From the NCBI RefSeq assembly GCF_003719305.1, contig NZ_RARC01000008.1:124001-188000 (forward strand): DNA of 64,000 bases, read 5' to 3'. How positions within the stretch are numbered: position 1 is the stretch's first letter; every line of letters starts with the position of its first letter. Shown here piece by piece: positions 1 to 7,651 of this stretch. A program made the position numbers and the translations under genes. The stretch comes from Mycolicibacterium stellerae (GTDB taxonomy: Bacteria; Actinomycetota; Actinomycetes; Mycobacteriales; Mycobacteriaceae). The notes beneath the pieces are model-generated. The model did not search any database. It was not told the origin of the DNA and saw only the letters and a list, made by a program, of their open reading frames with translations.

Positions 1-82
1 CACCTGCACTCGCGACTCGGCGACGCCGATACCAGGGAAAACCCTGCTTCGGACGACACGCACGGCCAGTAGCGTCGATGCG

Positions 83-298
83 GTGACCACTCCTGCGACG
101 CGAGGGTGCTTCCTCATGGAGTGGTATCAGCCCGCCTTCCGTCGGGCGGGCCTCGACGACGTCGTCGCCGCGCTTGGCGAGGCGGCAGCGCAACTGCATG
201 GTCTTGGGCACCCGATACGGCTGCTCGTCGCCGTGAACGCGCCCACCGGCCAGGGAAATCCCTGTATTCCCCCGGGCACGCGGCACCTACCGTCCTAA
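83..298 (+). pseudogene. Possible fragment of a small conserved actinobacterial protein
   Basis: The frame reads MEWYQPAFRRAGLDDVVAAL from about residue 12 and continues with an amphipathic helix and a hydrophobic stretch (IRLLVAVNAPT), which looks like the N-terminal half of a small alpha/beta protein. After residue 54 the sequence becomes low-complexity and stops just before a strong hairpin. No good ribosome binding site precedes the GTG. I do not recognise the family securely. It may be a clipped gene or chance coding-like sequence. Confidence 0.25.
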
Positions 299-300
299 TC

Positions 301-339
301 GCGGATACGAAGCCGCGGAGGGGACGGCTTCGTATCCGC
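301..339. terminator. Long perfect hairpin downstream of the lipid kinase gene
   Basis: Two 15-base arms (301-315 and 325-339) are perfect inverted complements around a 9-base loop. The hairpin lies just past the 3' end of the minus-strand kinase gene. No U-run is present on either strand, which is common for mycobacterial terminators. It probably serves as terminator or mRNA 3'-end stabiliser. Confidence 0.55.
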
Positions 340-356
340 TTCACAACTTCTTTCGC

Positions 357-1316
357 TCAAAGTTTTTTCGCGGGCGGTGCGACCACCGCGAGGGCCTCGG
401 GCACCGACCGGAACGTGACATCGTCGCGCAATCCGAGGTAATCCCCGTCGATCTGGCAGGCCACCGGGGTGTCACTGGTCACCCTGACCCACGCGAGGTC
501 GTCGTCGCGGATCAGATGCTTGGCCACGATCTTGGGCTTCTTCGACAACATCTGCCGGACCAGCCGCAGGTTGGCCCAGACATTCATGCTGGTCGTGGCG
601 AAAACGCCCAGCCCGGTGTCGAACGTGGTGGTGGGGTTCGTCCACACCGGCCTGGTGTTGGCATAGGTCCACGGGCTGGCGTTGGACACGAACGCGAAAT
701 GCACGCCGGAAACCGGGTCACGACCGGGCAGATGAAGCGTCAGCGACGGATCCTTGCGGGCGTTGGCCAGCATTTCCCGCACGGCGACGCGGACGTAGCG
801 CGATGCGGTGACCTTGCGGCCCTTGTCCCGCTGGGCCTCGACGGCCGCCACCACGTCGCCGTCCACCCCGAGGCCTGCGGTGAAGACGCCCCAGCGCTCG
901 CCGCAGTCCATCAGGCCGATGCGCCGCCAGGGCTTTCTCCGCCGGTGCTCGCCAAGCAGGTCGACGAGCTGGTTGGTGGCTTCGGTCGGGTCCGGGCTGA
1001 TGCCGAGCGCACGGGCGAACACGTTCGCCGACCCGCCGGGCACCACGCCGACCGCGGGGGTGTTCTTGGGCGGTGTCCGGCCGCACTCGCCGAGGACGCC
1101 GTTGACGACTTCGTTCACGGTTCCGTCGCCGCCGTGCACGATCAGCACGTCGATGCCGTCACGGGCCGCGTCGCGGGCGATGTCGATGGCATGACCGCGG
1201 CTGTCGGTGTGGGCGATGGTCAGCTTGACCCGGCTCTCCAGCGCATGGGCGAGAAGATCGCGAGCGGCGGGCGTGGTCGACGTCGCGTTGGGGTTGACGA
1301 TCAGCACGGCGCGCAC
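357..1316 (-). CDS. Diacylglycerol/lipid kinase family protein (Rv3218-like)
   Basis: This 319-residue protein has the catalytic signature of the diacylglycerol/sphingosine kinase family, HGGDGTVNEVVNGVLG (GGDGT at residues 62-66), after an N-terminal VLIVNPNAT strand that opens the nucleotide-binding fold. The C-terminal half is a beta-sandwich-like domain with QIDGDYLGL, typical of YegS/DgkB proteins. It should phosphorylate a lipid hydroxyl with ATP at the inner membrane face; the substrate cannot be told from sequence. Translation starts at a GTG. By neighbourhood it corresponds to the gene next to whiB1 in M. tuberculosis, so it marks the left edge of the conserved core. Confidence 0.85.
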   Translation of the reverse strand: MRAVLIVNPNATSTTPAARDLLAHALESRVKLTIAHTDSRGHAIDIARDAARDGIDVLIVHGGDGTVNEVVNGVLGECGRTPPKNTPAVGVVPGGSANVFARALGISPDPTEATNQLVDLLGEHRRRKPWRRIGLMDCGERWGVFTAGLGVDGDVVAAVEAQRDKGRKVTASRYVRVAVREMLANARKDPSLTLHLPGRDPVSGVHFAFVSNASPWTYANTRPVWTNPTTTFDTGLGVFATTSMNVWANLRLVRQMLSKKPKIVAKHLIRDDDLAWVRVTSDTPVACQIDGDYLGLRDDVTFRSVPEALAVVAPPAKKL

Positions 1317-1394
1317 GAGCCAAGAGCCTATCCGGGTCAGGTGTCGGGCCGGCTCAGCCCAGCTCGATGGACATCCGCGTGCACGTGGTCGTGC

Positions 1395-2750
1395 TCAGCC
1401 GTTCACCAGAGCCTTCTGCGAATCGGGCAGCTTGCGCCCGAGCAGTGCGGTGGGAACGTCCTTGGTCTCCCGCGCGGTCAACGCGGCCACTGTCGCGATG
1501 ACGCAGACGACGGCGGTGAAGACGCTGATGACAACCCAGCCACCTTCGCGGACGCCGCCGAGCGCAGTGACGATCGAAGGCGCGAAGCCGGCGACCAGGA
1601 AGCCGAGCTGGGTGCCGATCGCCATACCGGAGAACCGCACCTGGGTGCTGAACATCTCGCCGTAGAAGGACGGCCAGACCGCGTTCGCGGCCCCGTACCC
1701 GAAGGCGAAGGTGGCGACCGCCAGCGCGAAGGTCAGCACGGTGTTACCACTGCTCATCGACAGCAGGTAGAAGGGCAACATGGCCGCCGACGACAACGCG
1801 CCGTAGATGAACACCGGCTTGCGTCCGATCCGGTCGGCGAGCATGCCGAACAGCGGTTGAGTACCGAGCGCGAACACGTTGGCGACCACGACGAGCCACA
1901 CCGTGATGGCGCTTTCCAGGCCGACCTTCTTGCCGTAGGCGATGGCCAGAGTCGTAATCACCGTCGACACCGCGGCGATGAACGCGCAGAAGAACACCCG
2001 CAGCACGTCCTTCCAGTGGTTCTGCAGCAGCGGCTTGAGTGGCATCCGGGCGAGCGCACCGGTGGCCTTTGCCTCGTCGAACTCAGGTGTCTCATGCAGC
2101 CGCCGACGGATGAAGAAGGCCACCACGACGACGATTGCGCTGAGCCAGAACGGGACTCGCCACCCCCAGGACAGTTCGGCGTCGTCGGGCAGCGACACGA
2201 ACGGAATCATCACAAGCGAGGCCAGGATCAGGCCGCCCTGCGTGCCGGTCAGGGTCCACGACGTGAAGAACGCGCGGCGGTGATCAGGGGCGTGTTCCAG
2301 GGTCAGCGAACTGGCGCCGGCCTGCTCTCCCGCGGCGGAGAAACCCTGCAGGAGGCGGCACAGGACCAGAAGCGCAGGCGCGAGCCAGCCGGCGGCGGCG
2401 TACGTGGGCAGGCAGCCGATCGCGAAGGTCGACACACCCATCAACACGAGCGTGAACATCAGCACGTTGCGCCTGCCGATGCGATCGCCGAAGTGGCCGA
2501 GGACGAAGGCGCCGACCGGGCGTGCGACGTAGGCGACACCGAATGTCGCGAACGACAGAACCTGTGCCGCGTCGTCGCCCGAAGGGAAGAACACCTTCGG
2601 GAAGATCAGCGCCGCCGCGGTGCCGAACAGGAAGAAGTCGTAGTACTCGACGGCGCTGCCCATGAAGCTGGCCACTGCGGCGCGTCCGGGGGTTCGCCGT
2701 TGCGAATCACCGCCCGTGCCATCGGGTTTGGTGGTTGCGATGCCGCTCAT
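1395..2750 (-). CDS. qsuA: MHS-family MFS transporter, probable shikimate/quinate importer
   Basis: The 451-residue protein has twelve hydrophobic segments and the metabolite:H+ symporter features: GSAVEYYDFFLFGTAAALIF at residues ~31-50, a loop motif GDRIGRRNVLMF after TM2 and its repeat DRIGRKPVF in the second half. Members of this family import small organic acids such as shikimate, alpha-ketoglutarate or proline-betaine. The ATG at 2750 is preceded by AGGAG. It lies 35 bases downstream of the shikimate dehydrogenase gene on the same strand, so both are probably co-transcribed. Substrate is inferred from this context and from resemblance to the Corynebacterium qsuA arrangement. Confidence 0.85.
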   Translation of the reverse strand: MSGIATTKPDGTGGDSQRRTPGRAAVASFMGSAVEYYDFFLFGTAAALIFPKVFFPSGDDAAQVLSFATFGVAYVARPVGAFVLGHFGDRIGRRNVLMFTLVLMGVSTFAIGCLPTYAAAGWLAPALLVLCRLLQGFSAAGEQAGASSLTLEHAPDHRRAFFTSWTLTGTQGGLILASLVMIPFVSLPDDAELSWGWRVPFWLSAIVVVVAFFIRRRLHETPEFDEAKATGALARMPLKPLLQNHWKDVLRVFFCAFIAAVSTVITTLAIAYGKKVGLESAITVWLVVVANVFALGTQPLFGMLADRIGRKPVFIYGALSSAAMLPFYLLSMSSGNTVLTFALAVATFAFGYGAANAVWPSFYGEMFSTQVRFSGMAIGTQLGFLVAGFAPSIVTALGGVREGGWVVISVFTAVVCVIATVAALTARETKDVPTALLGRKLPDSQKALVNG

Positions 2751-2785
2751 GATTCTCCTATTTCTTCTCTCGGTGGTTGTTTTGG

Positions 2786-3643
2786 TCAGCCGACGAGGCG
2801 GCGGAAGTGGCGGGACATGCGTTCGGCATCGGGGCTGACGCCGGTGATAAGCGCGAAGGCTTCTGCGGCCTGGTGCACGGCCATGTGGCCGCCGTCGCAG
2901 ACGCGGCATCCCGCAGCCAGCGCCGCGCCAAGCAGCTCGGTGTCCAGCGGCCGGTAGACGATGTCGGTCACCCACAGGCCGGGGTGCAGCAGCTCGGGGT
3001 CCAGCGGCATGCCGGGGTGCTCGGCCATGCCGGTGGGAGTGCAGTGCACGACGCCGTCGCTGGCGGGCAGCAGCACGGCCAGTTTCTCCGGGGACGACGC
3101 GTCGACCCGCGCCTCTGGACGCATGGCGGCCAGTTCGCGCGCGAGCGCGGTGGCCCGTTCGACGTCGAGGTCGACGATCGTCAGGTGGTCGGCGCCGAGG
3201 CGCAGCAGCGCGTCGCCGACTGCGGCGCCTGCGCCGCCCGCCCCGATCAGCACCACGTTGTCGGTGGCCGCGCCGGGCAGGCCCTCGGTGAATCCGAGCG
3301 CGAAACCTGTTGTGTCGGTGTTGTATCCGACCGTACGAGGTCCGTCGAAGATGACGGTGTTCACCGCGCCGAGCTCAGCGGCGACGTCGTCGACATCGTC
3401 GAGGTGCTCGATGACGATGCGCTTGCAGGGGTGGGTGACGTTCAGCGCGTCGAAGCCGAGTGCGCGGGCCCAGTCGAGTACCTCGCCGATTCGTTCGGAG
3501 GCGATGCCGACGGCGGTCAGGTCGATGGTGCGGTAGAGGTAGTCCAGGCCTTGAGCGCTTGCCTCGGCCATGTGCAGCGCGGGGGTCAGCGATGGGCCGA
3601 CACCCGTGCCGACCAGCCCGACCAGATAGGGACGATGCGCCAT
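2786..3643 (-). CDS. qsuD: Shikimate/quinate dehydrogenase, AroE family (catabolic, NAD-type)
   Basis: The 285-residue protein has the AroE fold: substrate motif GPSLTPALH (16-24), catalytic lysine in NVTHPCK (K74), NTDTTGF (D110) and the Rossmann motif GAGGAGAAV (134-142). The strand after the Rossmann motif ends VDLD (157-160) rather than the NRT..R typical of NADP-binding biosynthetic AroE. An acid there favours NAD+, as in the catabolic QsuD of Corynebacterium glutamicum. It would oxidise shikimate to 3-dehydroshikimate and quinate to 3-dehydroquinate. I chose the ATG at 3643; extending upstream would translate the duplicated operator DNA. Confidence 0.88.
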   Translation of the reverse strand: MAHRPYLVGLVGTGVGPSLTPALHMAEASAQGLDYLYRTIDLTAVGIASERIGEVLDWARALGFDALNVTHPCKRIVIEHLDDVDDVAAELGAVNTVIFDGPRTVGYNTDTTGFALGFTEGLPGAATDNVVLIGAGGAGAAVGDALLRLGADHLTIVDLDVERATALARELAAMRPEARVDASSPEKLAVLLPASDGVVHCTPTGMAEHPGMPLDPELLHPGLWVTDIVYRPLDTELLGAALAAGCRVCDGGHMAVHQAAEAFALITGVSPDAERMSRHFRRLVG

Positions 3644-3651
3644 TGGATTCC

Positions 3652-3693
3652 GCTTCCGTAATGTACGAACTAGCTTCCGTAATGTACGAACTA
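3652..3693. promoter_or_regulatory. Tandem 21-bp repeat, probable TetR operator of the qsuD-qsuA unit
   Basis: Two identical 21-bp units (3652-3672 and 3673-3693) abut each other 9 bases upstream of the dehydrogenase start. Each contains the near-palindrome TTCCGTAATGTACGAA. The complement of its core, CGTACATTA, recurs in the divergent promoter at 4510-4518 next to the TetR gene. Position and repetition suggest repressor binding at both units. The 21-bp period equals two helical turns, so two dimers would sit on the same face. Confidence 0.7.
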
Positions 3694-3767
3694 GTACGTA
3701 CGTGAAGTCCAACACAGTGGCGCGCGTCTCGTCAAGAGGTGAATGTGATCCGCGTCGCTACGTGCGA

Positions 3768-3820
3768 GTGATTTCGGCGCGCTCACGTGCGGTGAGCGTC
3801 GGTCAGCGCGCCGAAATCAC
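3768..3820 (-). terminator. Hairpin terminator at the end of the TetR gene
   Basis: Perfect 16-base inverted arms (3768-3783 and 3805-3820) flank a 21-base loop. The upstream arm overlaps the stop codon of the minus-strand TetR gene at 3817-3819. It separates this gene from the dehydrogenase unit that begins about 125 bases further along the same strand. There is no clear U-tract. Confidence 0.6.
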
Positions 3821-4464
3821 TGATGCCGGGACGTCAGCCAGCCGACGACCACGTCGCCCAGCATCCGCCGCAGGTGGGCGTGGGTGTCCGGTTCGGTGAA
3901 GTCGACATCGAACAGGTGGCCGAAGGTGTAGCGGTTGGCCACCTGGAACACGCAGTAGCTGCTGATCAGGATGTGCACGTCGAGCGCATCCACGTCGTCT
4001 CGGAAAACTCCCCGCTCACGGCCCTGGTCGAGGATCTGCCCGAGCAGTGAGGTGGCAGGCGCGCCCAATGTGCGCAGCGTGTCGAGGCGGGCGATGAACT
4101 GGCCGCGGTGAATGTTCTCGATGGCCACCAGCCGGATGAAGTCCTGATGGGCGATGTGGTGGTCGAAGGTCATCTCGGCCACGGCCCTGATGGCGTCGAC
4201 CGGGTCGACATGGTCGACCTGCAGTCGCTGCTCGGCCTCGCGGATGCCGCGGTAGGCGTTCTCCAGAACCGCCAGGTACAGCTGTTCCTTACCGCCGAAG
4301 TAGTAGTAGATCATCCGCTTGGTGGTCCGGGTCCGCTCGGCGATTTCGTCGACGCGGGCGCCCGAGTAACCCTGCTCGGCGAACACCGCGGTAGCCACTT
4401 CGATCAGATCGGACCGGGTGCGCTCGGCGTCGCGCAACGGTTCGGGACGCGGCTCGGCGGTCAC
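3817..4464 (-). CDS. TetR-family regulator of the quinate/shikimate module
   Basis: The 215-residue protein carries an N-terminal TetR helix-turn-helix (about residues 15-62: VFAEQGYSGARVDEIAERT followed by KRMIYYYFGGKEQLY), and a variable ligand-binding C-terminus. Translation starts at GTG 4464. It is divergent from the dehydratase gene across only 76 bases and shares an operator-like word with the dehydrogenase promoter, so it most likely represses both units and itself. The presumed inducer is a pathway intermediate. In Corynebacterium the equivalent cluster is governed by a LysR protein (QsuR), so regulator type differs here. Confidence 0.88.
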   Translation of the reverse strand: MTAEPRPEPLRDAERTRSDLIEVATAVFAEQGYSGARVDEIAERTRTTKRMIYYYFGGKEQLYLAVLENAYRGIREAEQRLQVDHVDPVDAIRAVAEMTFDHHIAHQDFIRLVAIENIHRGQFIARLDTLRTLGAPATSLLGQILDQGRERGVFRDDVDALDVHILISSYCVFQVANRYTFGHLFDVDFTEPDTHAHLRRMLGDVVVGWLTSRHQ

Positions 4465-4506
4465 AACGGGCAGCTTACCGGCTGGCGCTTGTGATGTAAC
4501 TAACCA

Positions 4507-4518
4507 TTCCGTACATTA
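4507..4518. promoter_or_regulatory. Probable TetR operator in the TetR-qsuB divergent promoter
   Basis: TTCCGTACATTA lies 22 bases upstream of the dehydratase ATG and 43 bases from the TetR GTG. The nine bases CGTACATTA are the exact reverse complement of the core of the tandem operator units at 3652-3693. This gives at least three sites for one repressor around the module. Confidence 0.6.
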
Positions 4519-4540
4519 ATCTGGTCGGAAGGTTGAGCCC

Positions 4541-6349
4541 ATGAAGACGTCCATCGCAACCGTCTCACTGAGCGGGTCGCTCACCGAGAAGCTGCACGCC
4601 TGCGCGGCCGCCGGCTTCGACGGGGTGGAATTGTTCGAACCCGACCTGATCGCCAACGACCACAGCCCTGAGGAGATCCGCGCGCTGAGCAGCCGGCTCG
4701 GGCTGTCGCTCGACCTCTACCAGCCGTTGCGGGATATCGAGGGCGTCGACGAGGAGCTGTTCACCGAGAACCTGCGCCGCGCTGCCGCCACCTTCGCGAC
4801 GGCGAAACGCCTCGGCATCGACCTCGTCCTGGTGTGCAGCAATGTCGCGACCGCGACGGTTGATTCCGACGAGGTGTCGGCCGACCAACTGCGTCGCCTC
4901 GGCGACCTGGCCGCGCGATACGACATCAAGGTCGCGTTCGAAGCGCTGGCCTGGGGCAGGTACATCGACGACTACCGGCGCGCCTGGCGCGTCGCCGCCC
5001 TCGCCGACCACCCGAACGTCGGCGTCTGCCTCGACAGCTTCCACGTGCTGTCCCGCGGCCACGACCCGTCGGCGATCGAGGACATCCCGGCGGACAAGAT
5101 CTTCTTCCTACAACTCGCCGACGCGCCCGCGCTGAGCATGGACGTGCTCTCGTGGAGCCGCCACCACCGGCTGTTCCCCGGCGAGGGCGCGTTCGACCTC
5201 CCCGGGTTCCTATCCCACGTGCTGGCCACCGGTTACCAGGGACCGCTGTCGCTCGAGGTGTTCAACGACACCTTCCGGCAGACCGACCCCGACCGCACCG
5301 CCGTCCACGCCCTGCGCTCACTCCTGTGGTTGCAGGACAGAACCGCCGCGCTGGCGCCCGAGGGCTGGCGCCGTGACCTTGCCACCCTCACCGAGACCAA
5401 GCCGCCGACCGGCTTCGACTTCGTCGAGATCAAGGCAGAGGACACCAGCGAGGTGGAGGTGGCGCTACAGCAGCTCGGCTTCACGCCGGGCGGTCGGCAC
5501 CGCACCAAGCCGGTGTCGCTGTGGTCGGCAGGCGACGCCCGCGTCGTGCTCAACGAACAGCAGGCGCGCGACCAGATTCCGCACGTCGCGGCCGTCGGCC
5601 TGCAGGTGCCCGACGCCGTCGCCACCTCTCGCCGGGCGGCCGAACTGATGGCGCCCGTCGCCTACCGCAGGACCTACGCCAGCGAGCAGACGCTCGGCGC
5701 CGCCGTCGCACCCGACGGCACCGAGATGTACTGGGTCAGCGACTCCGCCTGGGTCGACGAGTTCGAGAACGGCCTGCCCGCGGCGGCCACCCCAGTGTGC
5801 GGCATCGACCACGTCAACCTGGCGCAACCCTGGCAGACGTTCGACGACGCGGTGTTGTTCTTCACCAGCGTGTTCGGTCTGTCGGCCGACACCCCCGCCG
5901 AGGTGCCCGGTCCCAACGGGCTGGTGCGGAGCCAGTCGATGCGCACCGCCGACGACGCGGTGCGGTTGCTGCTGAACGTCGCGCCGCACATTCTCGGCGA
6001 GGCGAGTATGCCTCAGCACGTGGCGTTCTCGTGTTCCGACGTCGTCGGCCTGGCCCGCGCCGCGAGGGCGAACGGGGCGCAGCTGTTGGCAGTTCCTGAC
6101 AACTACTACGACTACCTGTCCGGGCGGTTCGGTCTCGACGACGCCACCGTCAACACCTACCGCGAACTCAACCTGCTCTACGACAGGGATGCTGGTGGCG
6201 ACTTCGTGCACTTCTACACCCGCACGGTCGGCACGGTGTTCTTCGAGTTCGTACAGCGGCGCGGACGGTATGACGGCTATGGCGCCGACAACGCGCCGGT
6301 GCGGTTGGCCGCCCAGCGCGGCGCGGGTGTCGGTACCGTACGCACGTGA
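4541..6349 (+). CDS. qsuB: 3-dehydroshikimate dehydratase fused to an HPPD-like domain
   Basis: This 602-residue protein joins two domains. Residues 1-280 form an AP-endonuclease-2-type TIM barrel with the metal and catalytic set of QuiC1-like dehydratases: E134, D165, H168, Q191 and E239. Residues ~290-602 resemble 4-hydroxyphenylpyruvate dioxygenase, with a possible iron triad H424, H493 and E569. Family knowledge assigns the barrel to 3-dehydroshikimate dehydration giving protocatechuate; the role of the second domain in such fusions is unclear. It heads a plus-strand operon, its stop overlapping the next start by GTGA. Length and architecture match Corynebacterium QsuB. Confidence 0.9.
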   Translation: MKTSIATVSLSGSLTEKLHACAAAGFDGVELFEPDLIANDHSPEEIRALSSRLGLSLDLYQPLRDIEGVDEELFTENLRRAAATFATAKRLGIDLVLVCSNVATATVDSDEVSADQLRRLGDLAARYDIKVAFEALAWGRYIDDYRRAWRVAALADHPNVGVCLDSFHVLSRGHDPSAIEDIPADKIFFLQLADAPALSMDVLSWSRHHRLFPGEGAFDLPGFLSHVLATGYQGPLSLEVFNDTFRQTDPDRTAVHALRSLLWLQDRTAALAPEGWRRDLATLTETKPPTGFDFVEIKAEDTSEVEVALQQLGFTPGGRHRTKPVSLWSAGDARVVLNEQQARDQIPHVAAVGLQVPDAVATSRRAAELMAPVAYRRTYASEQTLGAAVAPDGTEMYWVSDSAWVDEFENGLPAAATPVCGIDHVNLAQPWQTFDDAVLFFTSVFGLSADTPAEVPGPNGLVRSQSMRTADDAVRLLLNVAPHILGEASMPQHVAFSCSDVVGLARAARANGAQLLAVPDNYYDYLSGRFGLDDATVNTYRELNLLYDRDAGGDFVHFYTRTVGTVFFEFVQRRGRYDGYGADNAPVRLAAQRGAGVGTVRT

Positions 6350-6792
6350 CACATCGGCACAGGCTGCTCCTCGTCAACGGGCCCAACCTGAACCTGCTCG
6401 GCACCCGCGAACCCGAGGTCTACGGCACCGTCACGCTCGCCGACATAGAGAAGCTCGCGACCGTGACCGCCGCCGAGCACGGGCTCGATGTGCGGGCGGT
6501 GCAGAGCAACCACGAGGGCGTCCTGATCGACGAGATCCACAATGCCCGCAACGACTGCTGCGGCATCGTGATCAATCCCGGTGCGTTGACCCACACGTCG
6601 ATCGCGATCGCCGATGCGTTGAGCGCGGTGAACCTGCCGGTGGCCGAGGTGCACCTGTCGAACATCCATCGCAGGGAGCCGTTCCGGCACCACTCGTATG
6701 TCTCCGCGGTCGCCGAGATGGTGGTGGCAGGGGCGGGTCCGGAAGGCTACGCGGCCGCCGTCCGATATCTCGCGCAAGGGCACACGCCGTGA
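6346..6792 (+). CDS. qsuC: Type II 3-dehydroquinate dehydratase (catabolic copy)
   Basis: The 148-residue protein is a full-length AroQ-type enzyme: [17 protein letters not shown] (11-27, with R21 and Y26 of the flexible lid), QSNHEG (53-58), [10 protein letters not shown] (76-85) and [17 protein letters not shown] (101-117, H103 catalytic). It interconverts 3-dehydroquinate and 3-dehydroshikimate, the step before the fused dehydratase. It starts at a GTG overlapping the preceding stop by 4 bases, and its own stop overlaps the next GTG in the same way. Since a biosynthetic aroQ/aroD should exist elsewhere, this is best read as the catabolic isozyme. Confidence 0.92.
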   Translation: MTHRHRLLLVNGPNLNLLGTREPEVYGTVTLADIEKLATVTAAEHGLDVRAVQSNHEGVLIDEIHNARNDCCGIVINPGALTHTSIAIADALSAVNLPVAEVHLSNIHRREPFRHHSYVSAVAEMVVAGAGPEGYAAAVRYLAQGHTP

Positions 6793-7223
6793 CGGTGCCC
6801 CCGCCGACATCTGTTCGGCGGGCCGCCGTTCTGGTGGCGCTCGAAGGGGCGACGGGTGTGCTGGCCGCGATCGTCTACGTCGTGAGCGGCATCCGAGGCG
6901 GAGACGAGCCGGGCCTGAACATGTTCGGCACCGCGGGATGGTTCGTGATCTTCGGTGGAGCCGTACTCGCGGCGGGCTGGGCGCTGTGGACCGGCCACCG
7001 CTGGGGGCGTGGCGTCGCCGTGTTCGCCCAGCTGCTGCTGTTGCCGGTGGCCTGGTATCTCGGCGTCGGCTCTGGGCGGTTGATCTACGGCATCGGTCTC
7101 GCCATCGTCGCGATCGTCACGCTGGCGCTGCTGTTCAGCCCGTCGGCCGTGCGGTGGCTCAGCGGCGCTCACGACTCCGGCGGCTCGGCCAGAGCCGACA
7201 ACTCCGGGCCCGACACCCGATAG
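6789..7223 (+). CDS. Small four-helix membrane protein (Rv3217c-like)
   Basis: The 144-residue product has four hydrophobic segments (about residues 10-32, 43-66, 72-92 and 96-118) and a charged C-terminal tail; no catalytic motif is visible. It begins at GTG 6789 inside the stop of the dehydratase gene, so translation is coupled to the catabolic operon. By position it is the counterpart of the conserved membrane protein Rv3217c. Its last 55 bases overlap the convergent acetyltransferase gene. Function unknown. Confidence 0.75.
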   Translation: MTVPPPTSVRRAAVLVALEGATGVLAAIVYVVSGIRGGDEPGLNMFGTAGWFVIFGGAVLAAGWALWTGHRWGRGVAVFAQLLLLPVAWYLGVGSGRLIYGIGLAIVAIVTLALLFSPSAVRWLSGAHDSGGSARADNSGPDTR

Positions 7224-7651
7224 GTGATCCACTCGTTCATCTGCTTTCCGCCGACGGCATCGTAGAGCGCGATCGCGTTCACGTTCCAGTCGAGCACCGC
7301 CCACGACAACCGGGTATAGCCGCCCTCGACGCATTCGCGGGCCAGTGCGGCCAGCATCGCGCGGGCCAACCCGCGACGGCGGAACTGCGGGCGCACGAAC
7401 AGATCCTCGAGGTAGATGCCGGCGACGCCGTCCCACGTCGAGAAGTTGCGGAACCAGAGCGCGCCTGCGGCGGCCTGCCCGTCCTCCACGGCGATATGGC
7501 CGTGCACCGTCGGCATATCGCCGAAAAGCGCTGTGCGCAAGTGTGATTCGGTGACAGTGCATTCATGGCCGGCCTGTTCGAACTCGGCGAGCTCGTGAAT
7601 CATCGCCGTCAACTCGACCTCGTCGCCGGGCTCCGCTCGCCGGATGATCAT
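7169..7651 (-). CDS. GNAT-family N-acetyltransferase (Rv3216-like)
   Basis: The 160-residue protein is a single GNAT domain. The acetyl-CoA pyrophosphate loop is PQFRRRGLARAMLAALA (motif A, R-R-x-G-L-A) after YLEDLFVRP, and motif B ends NVNAIALYDAVGG. The overall form resembles the diamine/thialysine acetyltransferase branch. The start ATG at 7651 overlaps the isochorismate synthase stop by ATGA, so the two are co-translated with the phosphatase gene further upstream. Substrate not identifiable. Confidence 0.85.
   Translation of the reverse strand: MIIRRAEPGDEVELTAMIHELAEFEQAGHECTVTESHLRTALFGDMPTVHGHIAVEDGQAAAGALWFRNFSTWDGVAGIYLEDLFVRPQFRRRGLARAMLAALARECVEGGYTRLSWAVLDWNVNAIALYDAVGGKQMNEWITYRVSGPELSALAEPPES

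Noticed and set aside
516..2957. Very long plus-strand open frame (about 800 codons) opposite the kinase and transporter
   Set aside because: It is antisense to two well-supported genes and its composition (Gly/Arg/His/Asp-rich, no domain) is typical of a high-GC shadow frame.
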